35,155 nt of DNA from Clostridiales bacterium. Lineage in GTDB: Bacteria > Bacillota > Clostridia > Lachnospirales > Lachnospiraceae. The DNA is taken from contig JAAYJU010000142.1 in assembly GCA_012522735.1 (NCBI GenBank), forward strand, positions 1-35,155, read 5' to 3'. The translations under genes and the position numbers were made by a program. Shown here piece by piece: positions 16,041-24,470 of the stretch (position 1 is the first letter of the stretch; the number at the start of each line of letters is the position of its first letter). Below the pieces are notes generated by a model, which was not told the DNA's origin, did no database searches, and worked only from the letters and a program-made list of their open reading frames with translations.

Positions 16041-17306
16041 ATGGGAATGACAATGACGCAGAAGATACTGGCTGCTCATACAGGCCTTGAAGAGGTCAGT
16101 GCAGGACAATTGATTGAGGTTAATTTGGACCTGGTTCTTGGTAATGATGTCACAGCTCCTGTGGCTATAAAGGAAATGGAAAAGCTAGATACTAAGAAGG
16201 TTTTTGATAAGGATAAAATAGCGCTAGTACCGGATCATTTTACACCTAATAAGGATATTAAGTCCGCCGAGAACTGCAAATGTATGAGAGAATTTGCAAT
16301 GGATCATGATATAACGAATTATTTTGAAATAGGTGAAATGGGTATTGAGCATGCGCTACTTCCTGAGAAAGGTCTTGTAGTGGCGGGAGATGTGGTTATC
16401 GGTGCTGATTCTCATACCTGTACCTATGGTGCCTTGGGTGCTTTTTCTACAGGTGTAGGAAGCACAGATATGGCAGCAGGGATGGCGACAGGCCAGGCAT
16501 GGTTTAAGGTGCCTTCTGCTTTACGCTTTAATCTTACAGGAAAGCCTTCGAAGTGGGTTAGTGGCAAGGATATCATCCTTCACATAATCGGTATGATTGG
16601 AGTGGATGGTGCCAGGTACCAATCAATGGAATTTGTCGGTGACGGTATTGAAAACCTTACCATGGATGATCGATTTACCATAGCAAATATGGCTATAGAG
16701 GCTGGTGCAAAGAATGGTATATTCCCGGTGGATAAGCTTACTATTAAGTATATGAATGAGCATTCAGTAAAGCCATATACCATATATAGAGCAGATGAGG
16801 ATGCCAGCTATGATGAAACCTATGATATAGATTTATCTAAGATAAAGCCTACGGTCGCATTCCCGCATCTGCCGGAAAATACTCATACAATTGACAATAT
16901 TGAAGATATTAAAATAGATCAGGTAGTTATAGGCTCCTGTACAAATGGAAGACTTGATGATTTAAGAATAGCGGCTAAGGTTATGGAGGGTAGAAGTGTA
17001 GCAAAGGGAATGCGTGTCATAGTATTTCCTGCTACTCAGAAAATTTATCTTCAGGCTCTTGAGGAAGGATTACTTTCTATATTTATTAAAGCAGGAGCAG
17101 TAGTTAGTACACCTACCTGCGGGCCATGCCTAGGAGGACATATGGGTGTTCTGGCCGCAGGGGAACGGGCGGTATCTACTACAAATCGTAACTTTGTCGG
17201 ACGAATGGGTCATGTAGAATCAGAGGTCTATCTTGCTAGCCCGGCAGTTGCGGCTGCCTCTGCTGTTACCGGTAAAATATCAAGCCCTAAAGAACTGGGT
17301 TTATAG
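16041..17306 (+). CDS. leuC: 3-isopropylmalate dehydratase large subunit
   Basis: A 421-residue aconitase-family subunit that, with LeuD, isomerises 2- to 3-isopropylmalate. The 4Fe-4S cluster cysteines are visible in VIGSCTNGR (Cys 300) and TCGPCLGG (Cys 360 and Cys 363). The short length and sequence match the archaeal/anaerobe (HacA-like) branch, not the 466-residue enterobacterial form. The start at 16041 (MGMTMTQ) is chosen because GGGAGG ends 7 bases upstream. An ATG at 16038 is also possible; the frame-extending ATG at 16008 lies within the repeat. leuD begins 67 bases after the stop. The spacer repeat between leuB and leuC may affect expression of the second half of the operon. Confidence 0.95.
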   Translation: MGMTMTQKILAAHTGLEEVSAGQLIEVNLDLVLGNDVTAPVAIKEMEKLDTKKVFDKDKIALVPDHFTPNKDIKSAENCKCMREFAMDHDITNYFEIGEMGIEHALLPEKGLVVAGDVVIGADSHTCTYGALGAFSTGVGSTDMAAGMATGQAWFKVPSALRFNLTGKPSKWVSGKDIILHIIGMIGVDGARYQSMEFVGDGIENLTMDDRFTIANMAIEAGAKNGIFPVDKLTIKYMNEHSVKPYTIYRADEDASYDETYDIDLSKIKPTVAFPHLPENTHTIDNIEDIKIDQVVIGSCTNGRLDDLRIAAKVMEGRSVAKGMRVIVFPATQKIYLQALEEGLLSIFIKAGAVVSTPTCGPCLGGHMGVLAAGERAVSTTNRNFVGRMGHVESEVYLASPAVAAASAVTGKISSPKELGL

Positions 17307-17373
17307 GATGAATAATTAGCACCATCTTTATATAGGTCTTTATTTGATTGAATCGAAAGGAGTAGCTAAATAT

Positions 17374-17859
17374 ATGAAAGTATCAGGAATAGTACATCGA
17401 TATGGTGATAATGTGGATACGGATGTTATAATCCCTGCCAGATATCTCAATACCTCCGATCCTAAGGAGCTGGCCGAAAAATGTATGATTGATATTGACA
17501 AGGATTTCATAAGCAGGGTAAAGCCTGGGGATATAATGGTTGCAGGAAAGAACTTCGGCTGCGGTTCATCTAGAGAGCATGCGCCTATAGCCATAAAGGC
17601 TTCTGGTATCAGCTGTGTAATTGCCGAGACCTTTGCAAGGATATTTTATCGCAACTCTATCAATATAGGTCTTCCTATTATAGAGTGCGAGGAGGCATCT
17701 AAGGATATTGAAGCTGGTGATGAGCTAGAGGTAGATTTTGACAACGGAAAAATATATAATCTTACTAAGAATAAGCAGTATCAAGGGCAAGCTTTTCCGG
17801 AGTTTATGCAAAGGATTATTAAAGCAGAGGGCCTTATAAACTATATAAAGCAAAAGTAA
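17374..17859 (+). CDS. leuD: 3-isopropylmalate dehydratase small subunit
   Basis: A 161-residue swivel-domain subunit that completes the LeuCD enzyme. Recognisable parts are [36 protein letters not shown] and [17 protein letters not shown], the substrate-specificity loop and active-site serine region of the family. The ATG at 17374 has AAAGGAG 11 bases upstream, a slightly long spacing; a TTG at 17344 in frame would add 10 unconserved residues. The length is normal for the short LeuD form that pairs with the HacA-like LeuC. A strong terminator follows 17 bases after the stop, closing the leu operon. Confidence 0.95.
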   Translation: MKVSGIVHRYGDNVDTDVIIPARYLNTSDPKELAEKCMIDIDKDFISRVKPGDIMVAGKNFGCGSSREHAPIAIKASGISCVIAETFARIFYRNSINIGLPIIECEEASKDIEAGDELEVDFDNGKIYNLTKNKQYQGQAFPEFMQRIIKAEGLINYIKQK

Positions 17860-17876
17860 GTAGGTTTTGGGGATAT

Positions 17877-17923
17877 CCTGCTAAGACAGTATAATATGTT
17901 AGCTGTCTTAGCAGGAATTTTTT
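17877..17923 (+). terminator. Rho-independent terminator of the leu operon
   Basis: CCTGCTAAGACAG at 17877-17889 pairs perfectly with CTGTCTTAGCAGG at 17903-17915, followed by AATTTTTT. The 13-bp stem and T-run make this a confident call. Confidence 0.92.
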
Positions 17924-18027
17924 AGGTAGTAAGAGTACAGGTGGATACAAAAGAACTTGACAGGAATGTCCAAATGAATAATATTGGTAGATGAGAGGCT
18001 CAAAAAATATTAATATGAGGTGGAGGT

Positions 18028-19605
18028 ATGAAACCAAATAGAACTAGGTTATTATTTTCTATTATTTTAATTATATCTATAGGTATAACTGTGAAAATGA
18101 CATTAGCACCTAGTGCCATAGCTGAAAATGCTCCAAGCACAGAATTTTCAGCTATACGGGCATTTAAGCATATCGAGGCTATTGCAAAGGAACCCCGGCT
18201 TACCGGCACTGAATCTATTAAGAAGGCTAGGGAATATGTTATCTCTGAGCTAAATGAGATTGGTATTGAAGCAGAGGTCCATAAATCAAACAGTCTGGAG
18301 AATATCTATGGAATTATAGAGGGAACCAATTCTTCTGATGCGATCATGCTAACCGCTCATCTTGATACTGTATATAATAGTCCCGGGGCCGCTGATGATG
18401 GGAGCGGTATAGCTGTTCTACTAGAAACAGCCCGTGCACTGAAATCTAACGCTCCTTATAAGAACACAATTATACTTCTCTTCACTGATGGGGAAGAACT
18501 GTGGGTAAGAGGTGCAATGGAATTCATCCGTAACTCATCTATTAGAGATAGGGTTAAAATAGTTGTCGGTTTTGATGCAGGAGGCTTATCAGGACCATCT
18601 ATATTAACATCAACTAGTGAAAATAACGGTTGGCTTATCTCCCAATTGGCAAAGGCCTATCCCTCTACTCTAGCTAGTTCGATGATTAACATCTTTGCTA
18701 ATTCAACAACTGATTATACTTTAGCCTTTCGACCGGCAGGCTATTCGGGATATGAATTTGATATAAATATGGATAAACGACACCATTCAAGAGACGACAA
18801 TATTGACAATCTTAATCCCAATAGTGTTCAGGACCATGGGAATCACGCCTTAGCGCTGGCAGACCATTTTGGGGATTTGGATAGCTTAGATGACCCTAGA
18901 GAGGAAAATGTTGTTTATTTTAGCTTTTTGCGGCTATTTATTATTTCCTATCCAATTATATTTGGCTATATATTGGCGATTATATTACTTTGTATGTTTA
19001 TAAAGCTATTATACGACAGTATAAAGAATAAATTAATAACATTAGGCGGTATATTATATGGTGCTTTTGTATGCCTAATGGCTTTAGGGCTTGCCTTTCT
19101 TCTTGGGATATCTCTGAATAAATTGCTCAAGATAGAATTATTTATGAAGCTTAATAAATCACTTGCTGAGAGTTATCAGGCTATTACATTTATGATAATT
19201 ACACTAGCCTTTATTATATGCTGGTATGCTATTTCTCTAAAAATTAGAAAAACGAGTCCTTATGATATGACTATGGGTATACTAATCCCATTGCTGATTG
19301 TTATGCTTGTCACATCTATTGCTTTCCCAGATATAGGCTTTGCCTTTTCCTGGCCTATATTATTTTCACTTTTGGCCTGCATGAATTGGATTTATAAAAT
19401 AAAGAAGAAAAAGAAGTTTATAAGTGTAAAAGTGGGTTTCCTCTTATCTGGAATAGCAATAATTTCTTTTGTGGGTCCCTATGTTTTTATGGGTTTGCAT
19501 TCGGATATTTCAATTACTTTAGTATTCACAGCACTGATATGCGGATATATTTACCCTTATATTTTAACCATGCTTGGTATGGATAATTGGATTGAGATAG
19601 TATAA
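18028..19605 (+). CDS. M28-family metallopeptidase with polytopic membrane domain
   Basis: A 525-residue membrane protein. A signal anchor occupies residues about 8-30. The M28 (aminopeptidase-like) domain spans about 40-290. Its zinc ligands can be placed at His 111 (TAHLDT), Asp 123 (AADDGSG), Glu 157 with the general base Glu 156 (DGEE), Asp 183 (GFDAGG) and His 252 or 253 (KRHHSRDD). After residue 300 come about seven hydrophobic segments. This peptidase-plus-membrane architecture resembles the eukaryotic ER metallopeptidase and vacuolar M28 proteins. The catalytic domain is probably outside the cell. The ATG follows GAGGTGGAGG. It starts 105 bases after the leu terminator and has no clear link to that operon. 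The natural substrate is unknown. Confidence 0.85.
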   Translation: MKPNRTRLLFSIILIISIGITVKMTLAPSAIAENAPSTEFSAIRAFKHIEAIAKEPRLTGTESIKKAREYVISELNEIGIEAEVHKSNSLENIYGIIEGTNSSDAIMLTAHLDTVYNSPGAADDGSGIAVLLETARALKSNAPYKNTIILLFTDGEELWVRGAMEFIRNSSIRDRVKIVVGFDAGGLSGPSILTSTSENNGWLISQLAKAYPSTLASSMINIFANSTTDYTLAFRPAGYSGYEFDINMDKRHHSRDDNIDNLNPNSVQDHGNHALALADHFGDLDSLDDPREENVVYFSFLRLFIISYPIIFGYILAIILLCMFIKLLYDSIKNKLITLGGILYGAFVCLMALGLAFLLGISLNKLLKIELFMKLNKSLAESYQAITFMIITLAFIICWYAISLKIRKTSPYDMTMGILIPLLIVMLVTSIAFPDIGFAFSWPILFSLLACMNWIYKIKKKKKFISVKVGFLLSGIAIISFVGPYVFMGLHSDISITLVFTALICGYIYPYILTMLGMDNWIEIV

Positions 19606-19655
19606 GATAGATATATCAAAATTAAAATACATAACAAAGAAGGAGAAGATAGACT

Positions 19656-20069
19656 ATGTGGGTTTTATATGCTTTATTATCTGCAGTATTTGCGGCATTA
19701 GTTTCAATTTTAGCTAAGGTAGGCTTAAAAGGCATTAATTCAAACCTTGCGACAGCCATAAGAACCTTCGTGGTTCTTCTTATGGCTTGGGGCATTGTGT
19801 TTCTAACTGGCAAGCAGAAAGAGATTACGACACTTACAAGCAAGAACTGGAGATTTCTAATTTACTCGGGTCTTGCGACAGGTGCATCCTGGCTTTTTTA
19901 TTTTAGGGCATTACAGATTGGAGAGGTATCAAAGGTTGCTCCTATCGATAAGCTGAGTGTTGTAATTACCATGATACTGGCTTTTGTATTCTTAGGTGAA
20001 ACTCTTACTCCAAAGGCTATAATCGGAGGAGTATTAATTGCAGCTGGTACTCTGGTAATGGTTTTATAA
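19656..20069 (+). CDS. Single-domain EamA/DMT-family membrane protein
   Basis: A 137-residue protein with five predicted membrane segments. It corresponds to one EamA domain, half the usual ten-segment drug/metabolite transporter. The family features are visible: a small-residue-rich first helix (YALLSAVFAALVSILAKVGL), the middle ASWLFYFRALQIGEVSKVAP and the end FLGETLTPKAIIGGVLIAAG. The last motif is the strongly conserved EamA end. Single-domain members are thought to work as dimers, possibly in antiparallel orientation. AAGGAG precedes the ATG. It lies 50 bases after the M28 peptidase gene and may be co-transcribed. The substrate is unknown. Confidence 0.82.
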   Translation: MWVLYALLSAVFAALVSILAKVGLKGINSNLATAIRTFVVLLMAWGIVFLTGKQKEITTLTSKNWRFLIYSGLATGASWLFYFRALQIGEVSKVAPIDKLSVVITMILAFVFLGETLTPKAIIGGVLIAAGTLVMVL

Positions 20070-20160
20070 CAAATACTTATACAATTACTTCTGACTGTAA
20101 CCTTTTGACAACTATCATCATAAGTTAAAATAGAACTTTATATAGGTGATGGTAAGTATT

Positions 20161-21084
20161 ATGAATGGTACAATTAGATATACAGTCCGGCCCTATGACA
20201 CCTTTTGGATGCTAGCACAGGTGTTTAATACTACTGCGGATTCAATTATGGAATTAAATCCGGGAGTAGACCCCAGAAATCTTCAGGTCGGCCATGTCAT
20301 TACAATCAGACCCGGTTTTCAGTATTATCCTCCCTATCCTATCGATAATAATATGATGGGTAATAATAACATGCTAAGAAGACCTAATAACAGCATGATG
20401 AATGGTACTATGCCAAACAGTGGCATGATGAGTGGCAATATGCCAAACAGTGGCATGATGAATGGTACTATGCCAAATAGTGGTATGATGAATGGCGGCA
20501 TGATGGACAGTGGCATGATGAATGGCGGTATGATGGACGACATGATGGATGATTGCGGAATACTACCTGATTTGACAGATCTTTTCCGTATGCTGTGGGG
20601 AGAGCATATAATGTGGACTAGAATGGTCATGCTAGGAATTATATTCGATCTTCCCGAACTAGAGTTTTCTACACAGAGGCTTCTTCGTAATGCAACTGAT
20701 ATGGCCAATGCACTAGGTACTTTTTATGGTAATGAAGTCGCAAAGACATTTGAAAATTTGTTCAGGCAGCATATTACAATAGCCGCAGAGCTAGTAAATG
20801 CAGCAAAAGCTGGTGATACTAATCAGGTGGATGCAATATGGCAGAGATGGGCAGATAATGCCAATCAGATAGCAGAGCTTCTTGGAAGCATAAATCCTAA
20901 TTGGAGCGCTGAGGATTGGAGTGCAATGATGATGGAGCATCTAGTATTACTTGGGGATAATATAAGTAATTTCTTAGAGCAAAATTACCAAGAGGCAGTT
21001 GATGGCTTTGATGATATTGTTATACAGGCTATGGAAATGGCTGATATGATGGCAGAAGGAATTGCCTTACAGTTCCCAGGATAA
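20161..21084 (+). CDS. LysM protein with Met-rich tandem repeats and helical C-terminal domain
   Basis: A 307-residue protein. Residues about 4-52 are a LysM domain (IRYTVRPYDTFWMLAQVFNT, ending NLQVGHVITIRPG), which binds glycan in the wall or spore coat. Residues about 60-130 are a Met/Asn/Gly-rich linker with five tandem 10-residue units of the type NGTMPNSGMM. Residues about 140-307 form a helical domain with regularly placed His, Glu and Trp (GEHIMWTRMVML, FRQHITIAAELV, MMEHLVLLGDNI). That pattern suggests a four-helix bundle, perhaps metal-binding. No signal peptide is seen, which fits a spore-coat or mother-cell protein. The start at 20161 is chosen because GGTGATGG stands 8 bases upstream; GTG 20146 and ATG 20149 are alternatives. 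The DUF2935 gene with a similar bundle follows. Confidence 0.72.
   Translation: MNGTIRYTVRPYDTFWMLAQVFNTTADSIMELNPGVDPRNLQVGHVITIRPGFQYYPPYPIDNNMMGNNNMLRRPNNSMMNGTMPNSGMMSGNMPNSGMMNGTMPNSGMMNGGMMDSGMMNGGMMDDMMDDCGILPDLTDLFRMLWGEHIMWTRMVMLGIIFDLPELEFSTQRLLRNATDMANALGTFYGNEVAKTFENLFRQHITIAAELVNAAKAGDTNQVDAIWQRWADNANQIAELLGSINPNWSAEDWSAMMMEHLVLLGDNISNFLEQNYQEAVDGFDDIVIQAMEMADMMAEGIALQFPG
20401..20550 (+). repeat. Five tandem 30-bp units encoding a Met-rich linker
   Basis: Five units of exactly 30 bases begin at 20401, 20431, 20461, 20491 and 20521. The first three are almost identical (AATGGTACTATGCCAAACAG, then TGGCATGATG); the last two carry GGCGGCATGATGGAC in the centre. They keep the reading frame and vary mostly at silent or similar codons, so the number of units could change by slippage. 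Confidence 0.85.
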
Positions 21085-21123
21085 ATAGATATACATTATT
21101 TTGTATAGATAACATATGATATG

Positions 21124-21215
21124 AAGCCTATGTCTTCCCTCAAAAGACATAAGGCTTATGATAATAAGAAATGCAGAAGAATGATGCAGGATTGCACCAT
21201 TCTTTTGCATTTTTT
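21124..21215 (+). terminator. Two hairpins ending the LysM gene
   Basis: The first hairpin (21124-21157) pairs AAGCCTATGTCTT with AAGACATAAGGCTT and has no T-run. The second (21169-21212) is long: AAATGCA, AAGAATG and TGCA pair with TGCA, CATTCTT and TGCATTT, with only single mismatches between blocks, and TTTC follows. The second is the likely terminator. Confidence 0.7.
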
Positions 21216-21311
21216 CTAATTATAAATATTTACTATGATTTTGGAACTTAATTCGACATTAGATAATAAACTGTTATTGTATATAAGATATTGTTTATAT
21301 AAGGAGGATTT

Positions 21312-22238
21312 ATGTTATCACGGGTAGATTATATTAGACAGTCCCTGGAAACCCATTTATTCCTTGGAAGAATTATGAAGGAGCACTCCTTTTTTCTCCA
21401 AACAGCTTTTACACCACGGGATGATAAATTTATTAAGCATGCTGACGATTTGAGATTAGCATTTGGTGAACTACTTGAAGATTGTACAGCCTTAGCTAAT
21501 GGGGTTATAAGCAGAGAGGCAGCAGCTTCAGGTGAAATAATCACGCAATATACACTGGAAGCTGAAAAACTAACTGAATTTTATACTGGTATTTCGCTTA
21601 ACACTAAAATAACACAGGCTGAGAAGGGCTTGGCACCAGGAAATGATTTTACTCCATTACTGGAGCGTAGAGTGTTTGCTATTAACAGACGAGCCTTATC
21701 ATTACTTGATGATATAATTCAATTTAAAACCACTATATTAAATGATGTATTGTGTTGTAAGATGTTTACTCTTAATTATCCACTTTTGCTTGATCATATC
21801 CTAAGAGAAGCTAAACTATATAGACGTCTGATTCAGAGACTGCAATCGAGAGAGCAAATCAATATTCTAAGAGAAGCCTTTGAACAGGAAGCATTTTGGA
21901 ATCAAATCATGGCTGAGCATGCCTATTTCATTCGTGGTCTTTTAGATCCTACCGAGGAGGAGCTATTTAATACGGCTAATCGCTTTGGACATGAATTCGA
22001 CAAGCTGACTTGTGAATCTAAGGAAGCTATGGACAGGGCAATGCCTGCTGATTTATCAAGAGTAACAAGAGAGAGTTTACAAGCGACTAAGGGTATACGT
22101 GATTTTAAAGCTCAAGGAACTCAAGGTTTATTGGAATGCAAGATTAAATCGATTATTATACCTTTACTAGCAGACCATACACTCCGTGAAGCTAACCATT
22201 TTCTTAAGCTGTTAAAAATTTTCCAAAATCTGAGATAA
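21312..22238 (+). CDS. DUF2935 family protein
   Basis: A 308-residue soluble protein of two homologous helical halves. The first half begins SLETHLFLGRIMKEHSFFLQ and the second EQEAFWNQIMAEHAYFIRGL. In each, 'W/FLxxIMxEHxxFxxxxLxP' is the DUF2935 signature, with Glu and His on the same helix face. The halves end in similar segments (LLLDHILREAKLYRRLI and LLADHTLREANHFLKLL). The arrangement resembles ferritin-like or hemerythrin-like bundles that bind metals, but metal binding is not shown. Family members are common in spore-forming Firmicutes. GGAGGA precedes the ATG. Its neighbours, the LysM protein with a comparable bundle and the DUF1540 protein, hint at a shared spore or stress role. Confidence 0.85.
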   Translation: MLSRVDYIRQSLETHLFLGRIMKEHSFFLQTAFTPRDDKFIKHADDLRLAFGELLEDCTALANGVISREAAASGEIITQYTLEAEKLTEFYTGISLNTKITQAEKGLAPGNDFTPLLERRVFAINRRALSLLDDIIQFKTTILNDVLCCKMFTLNYPLLLDHILREAKLYRRLIQRLQSREQINILREAFEQEAFWNQIMAEHAYFIRGLLDPTEEELFNTANRFGHEFDKLTCESKEAMDRAMPADLSRVTRESLQATKGIRDFKAQGTQGLLECKIKSIIIPLLADHTLREANHFLKLLKIFQNLR

Positions 22239-22309
22239 ATAGTCTGTATTTTTTACTTTCTTTATACAAACAATAAACATGTAAATTTAATGTTTGGAGG
22301 GATTAAAAA

Positions 22310-22489
22310 ATGGCTATTAGAAAAATGAATAAACCAAATGAAGGAATTAAATGTATTGTAAACACCTGTGAATATTATATGAATGGAGACCATTGCTCGG
22401 CCGAGCAGATACAGGTAGAACCAAGAAATGCAGTGGATTCACAGGAAACAGACTGCTCTACTTTCTCAAAAAGAGACACATTCAGCTAA
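22310..22489 (+). CDS. DUF1540 small cysteine protein
   Basis: A 59-residue protein beginning MAIRKMNKPNEGIKC, with GGAGG 9 bases upstream. The four cysteines lie in IKCIVNTCEYYMNGDHCSAE and ETDCSTF. The spacing Cys-x5-Cys-x8-Cys with a distal Cys before Ser-x-Phe is the DUF1540 pattern, probably a small metal- or disulfide-stabilised fold. DUF1540 proteins are frequent in clostridia and their function is not known. It follows the DUF2935 gene by 71 bases and may share its transcript. It is directly followed by the inverted-repeat element. Confidence 0.85.
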   Translation: MAIRKMNKPNEGIKCIVNTCEYYMNGDHCSAEQIQVEPRNAVDSQETDCSTFSKRDTFS

Positions 22490-22499
22490 TTAGTTGAAT

Positions 22500-22643
22500 G
22501 GGGCTGTTTCAAAACTACAAGGGATGTAATCGAACATAAATGTTCGATTTGATGTAACCATAATACTGTACTACTAATCAGTGTGTAAACACACAGCGTG
22601 TGAGGTTACATCTATATACCCCGAGTACAGTTATGAAACAGCC
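22500..22643. mobile_element. MITE-like element with 15-bp terminal inverted repeats
   Basis: GGCTGTTTCAAAACT at 22502-22516 and AGTTATGAAACAGCC at 22629-22643 are inverse copies with one mismatch, 144 bases end to end. Inside are further dyads: CGAACAT/ATGTTCG (22531-22546), GATGTAACC/GGTTACATC (22551-22612) and ACTGTAC/GTACAGT (22565-22631). There is no coding frame. 'GGGGCTGTTTCAAAA' ends are known to me from IS1182-type and related insertion sequences, so a non-autonomous relative is plausible. TTTT after the right arm means it could also act as a terminator for the convergent genes. No clear target duplication is seen. Confidence 0.6.
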
Positions 22644-22645
22644 TT

Positions 22646-23707
22646 TTAGCTAAATAAATGAATAGTTCCTTCATCATTTAGTGTCTTTATAATTGTTGCT
22701 ATGACAGGTAGGAGAAGTAATCCTAATACTCCCATCAGCTGCGCACCTACATACATTAGGATTAGTGTTATTATGGGATGAAGACCAATTTGCTGTCCCA
22801 CAATCTTAGGTTCAATCGTCTGGCGTACCGCTGTAATAATAATATATAATACGAACATACCTATACCAATCTTTGTACTGCCAAGAATAAGTGCAATAAC
22901 TGCCCAGGGGAGCAGAACTGCACCGGTACCTAGGATAGGTAAAATATCAATAAATGCTATCATGGCACCGAATAAGAAAGGATTAGGAATTCCTAAGATC
23001 CAAAACCCTATGGACAGCTCCAAGAATGTAATTGAAATTATAGCTGCGTAGGCTTTAATGAATTTTGCAATAGTGCCTATACCGTTATCCTTAAGTCTTA
23101 ACACCATTTTCCTGCGTTCTCCCGAAAACTGTCTTATTACAAAATCGGATATCTTGTAATAATCTATTGTAAAGAAGAAAGAGGATACGATTGTAAATAT
23201 GAGCTTAATCAATAAGGAAGGTAATCTTCCCGCAAGCCCAGTGATAGTAGATATAACAGTTGTAGAGGCATTCTTAACAAAGGAGAATATAGTATCATTG
23301 ATGTTAAGAATGAAATCCTCAATATATGGTTTGAGATCGGGGAATTGCTCCATGAAGTTATTTGTTATCTCATCTAGAGCTGGTTCAATAGTAAATCTAT
23401 ACAAATCGGGCAGTTGTCCGAACACATCCTTAAGAAATGTAAATACCTTTGCACCAATTACACTTAAGATCATAACCAATATTCCATAAAAAATTATTAG
23501 AATTATAATTGATACAAAGGAGCGCTTTATACGTATCTTTTTTTCTATATAATCTATTAATCTCCGAAATACAACTGCGATTACTAATCCAATTATAAAG
23601 GGCATCAAAAGGGGTAAGAGATATTTTATGACAATATATCCCAGCCCTAATATTATTGTAATATATATTACATTTAAGATAAATGACTTTCGTTTTTCTA
23701 GATTCAT
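22646..23707 (-). CDS. ytvI: AI-2E-family membrane protein, YtvI-like
   Basis: A 353-residue polytopic membrane protein of the AI-2E/PerM family with about eight membrane segments: two near the N-terminus, one at about 60-85, then after a soluble loop (about 95-155) the remainder to the end. Family marks are the IGLVIAVVFRRLIDYIEKKI start, the PNPFLFGAMIAFIDILPILG segment, and QTIEPKIVGQQIGLHPIITL near the C-terminus. The overall sequence and length match the sporulation integral membrane protein YtvI of clostridia and bacilli. The stop codon lies just outside the MITE-like element. The DUF47/PiT pair is upstream on the same strand with a 58-base gap. The exact role in sporulation is not known. 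Confidence 0.78.
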   Translation of the reverse strand: MNLEKRKSFILNVIYITIILGLGYIVIKYLLPLLMPFIIGLVIAVVFRRLIDYIEKKIRIKRSFVSIIILIIFYGILVMILSVIGAKVFTFLKDVFGQLPDLYRFTIEPALDEITNNFMEQFPDLKPYIEDFILNINDTIFSFVKNASTTVISTITGLAGRLPSLLIKLIFTIVSSFFFTIDYYKISDFVIRQFSGERRKMVLRLKDNGIGTIAKFIKAYAAIISITFLELSIGFWILGIPNPFLFGAMIAFIDILPILGTGAVLLPWAVIALILGSTKIGIGMFVLYIIITAVRQTIEPKIVGQQIGLHPIITLILMYVGAQLMGVLGLLLLPVIATIIKTLNDEGTIHLFS

Positions 23708-23765
23708 TACTGCAAATAAACCTTTCTAGTATATGGAGGTTAATAGGATATGGCTATTGTTTAGC

Positions 23766-24389
23766 CTAAGAATTTTTCATAACAATCTGTTCAATGACAT
23801 TTGCAACATCCTCACAATTATCACAGCATCTTTCTAATTTATGTAGAATTTCAGTCCAAGTCATTAATTCTACAGGATTATTTGAGGATGCATAAAGATT
23901 ACTCATCATATCAAAATATAATCCATCGCCCACCTCTTCAAGGTGATTTATTTCTATAATTTTATCATGGAGAATCCTGGAATGTTTAAAATTCTGAAAT
24001 TCCACTAATGCCTCATACATTGATTTACAGCAGTCCGAGATTAATGCTGTAAATTTCAGTACGTCAGGTCTAATAGTCTTAATATTAAACATTGAGAGAA
24101 AAAGAAGAACGTCCTCTACGGAATCTGTGACATCGTCAATCTCTTGAGATAAAGAGATAATATCTTCACGTTCAATCGGAGGAAGAAACTCCTTAACAAG
24201 ATGATTCATAATAACATGCTTCGCCAAATCAGCATTATGTTCAATTTCATGCATCTCCTTTACTCTAAGTGATAATTCAGATGGATTAAAATCTGCTAAA
24301 ATTTTATGCAGAATTTCAGCCGATGATAAGGAGTATTTGGATAGTTCCACAAATGCTTCAAAATAATTGAAACTATGTTTTCTTTTCAT
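23766..24389 (-). CDS. DUF47/PhoU-like phosphate transport accessory protein
   Basis: A 207-residue all-helical cytosolic protein of the DUF47 family, related to PhoU. Its acidic helices include REDIISLSQEIDDVTDSVED, the family's metal-binding D/E-x-x-D face, and INHLEEVGDGLYFDMMSNLY. Members are found next to PiT transporters and are thought to regulate them, as here: the pit gene lies directly upstream (81-base gap, same strand). The start is supported by GGAAG upstream. The combination of gene order and family makes the role in phosphate uptake control a good inference. Confidence 0.87.
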   Translation of the reverse strand: MKRKHSFNYFEAFVELSKYSLSSAEILHKILADFNPSELSLRVKEMHEIEHNADLAKHVIMNHLVKEFLPPIEREDIISLSQEIDDVTDSVEDVLLFLSMFNIKTIRPDVLKFTALISDCCKSMYEALVEFQNFKHSRILHDKIIEINHLEEVGDGLYFDMMSNLYASSNNPVELMTWTEILHKLERCCDNCEDVANVIEQIVMKNS

Positions 24390-24470
24390 AATGTTAACTT
24401 CCTTCCATATTTTATTATTGTTAATTTATTAAAGAACAAATAAAGATATATAATTAAAAAGTAATAACTC

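Noticed and set aside
20334-20708. Minus-strand ORF of 124 residues opposite the Met-rich repeats
   Set aside because: It is the mirror of a low-complexity coding repeat, gives a hydrophobic Ile/Met/Pro repeat, and has no ribosome site.
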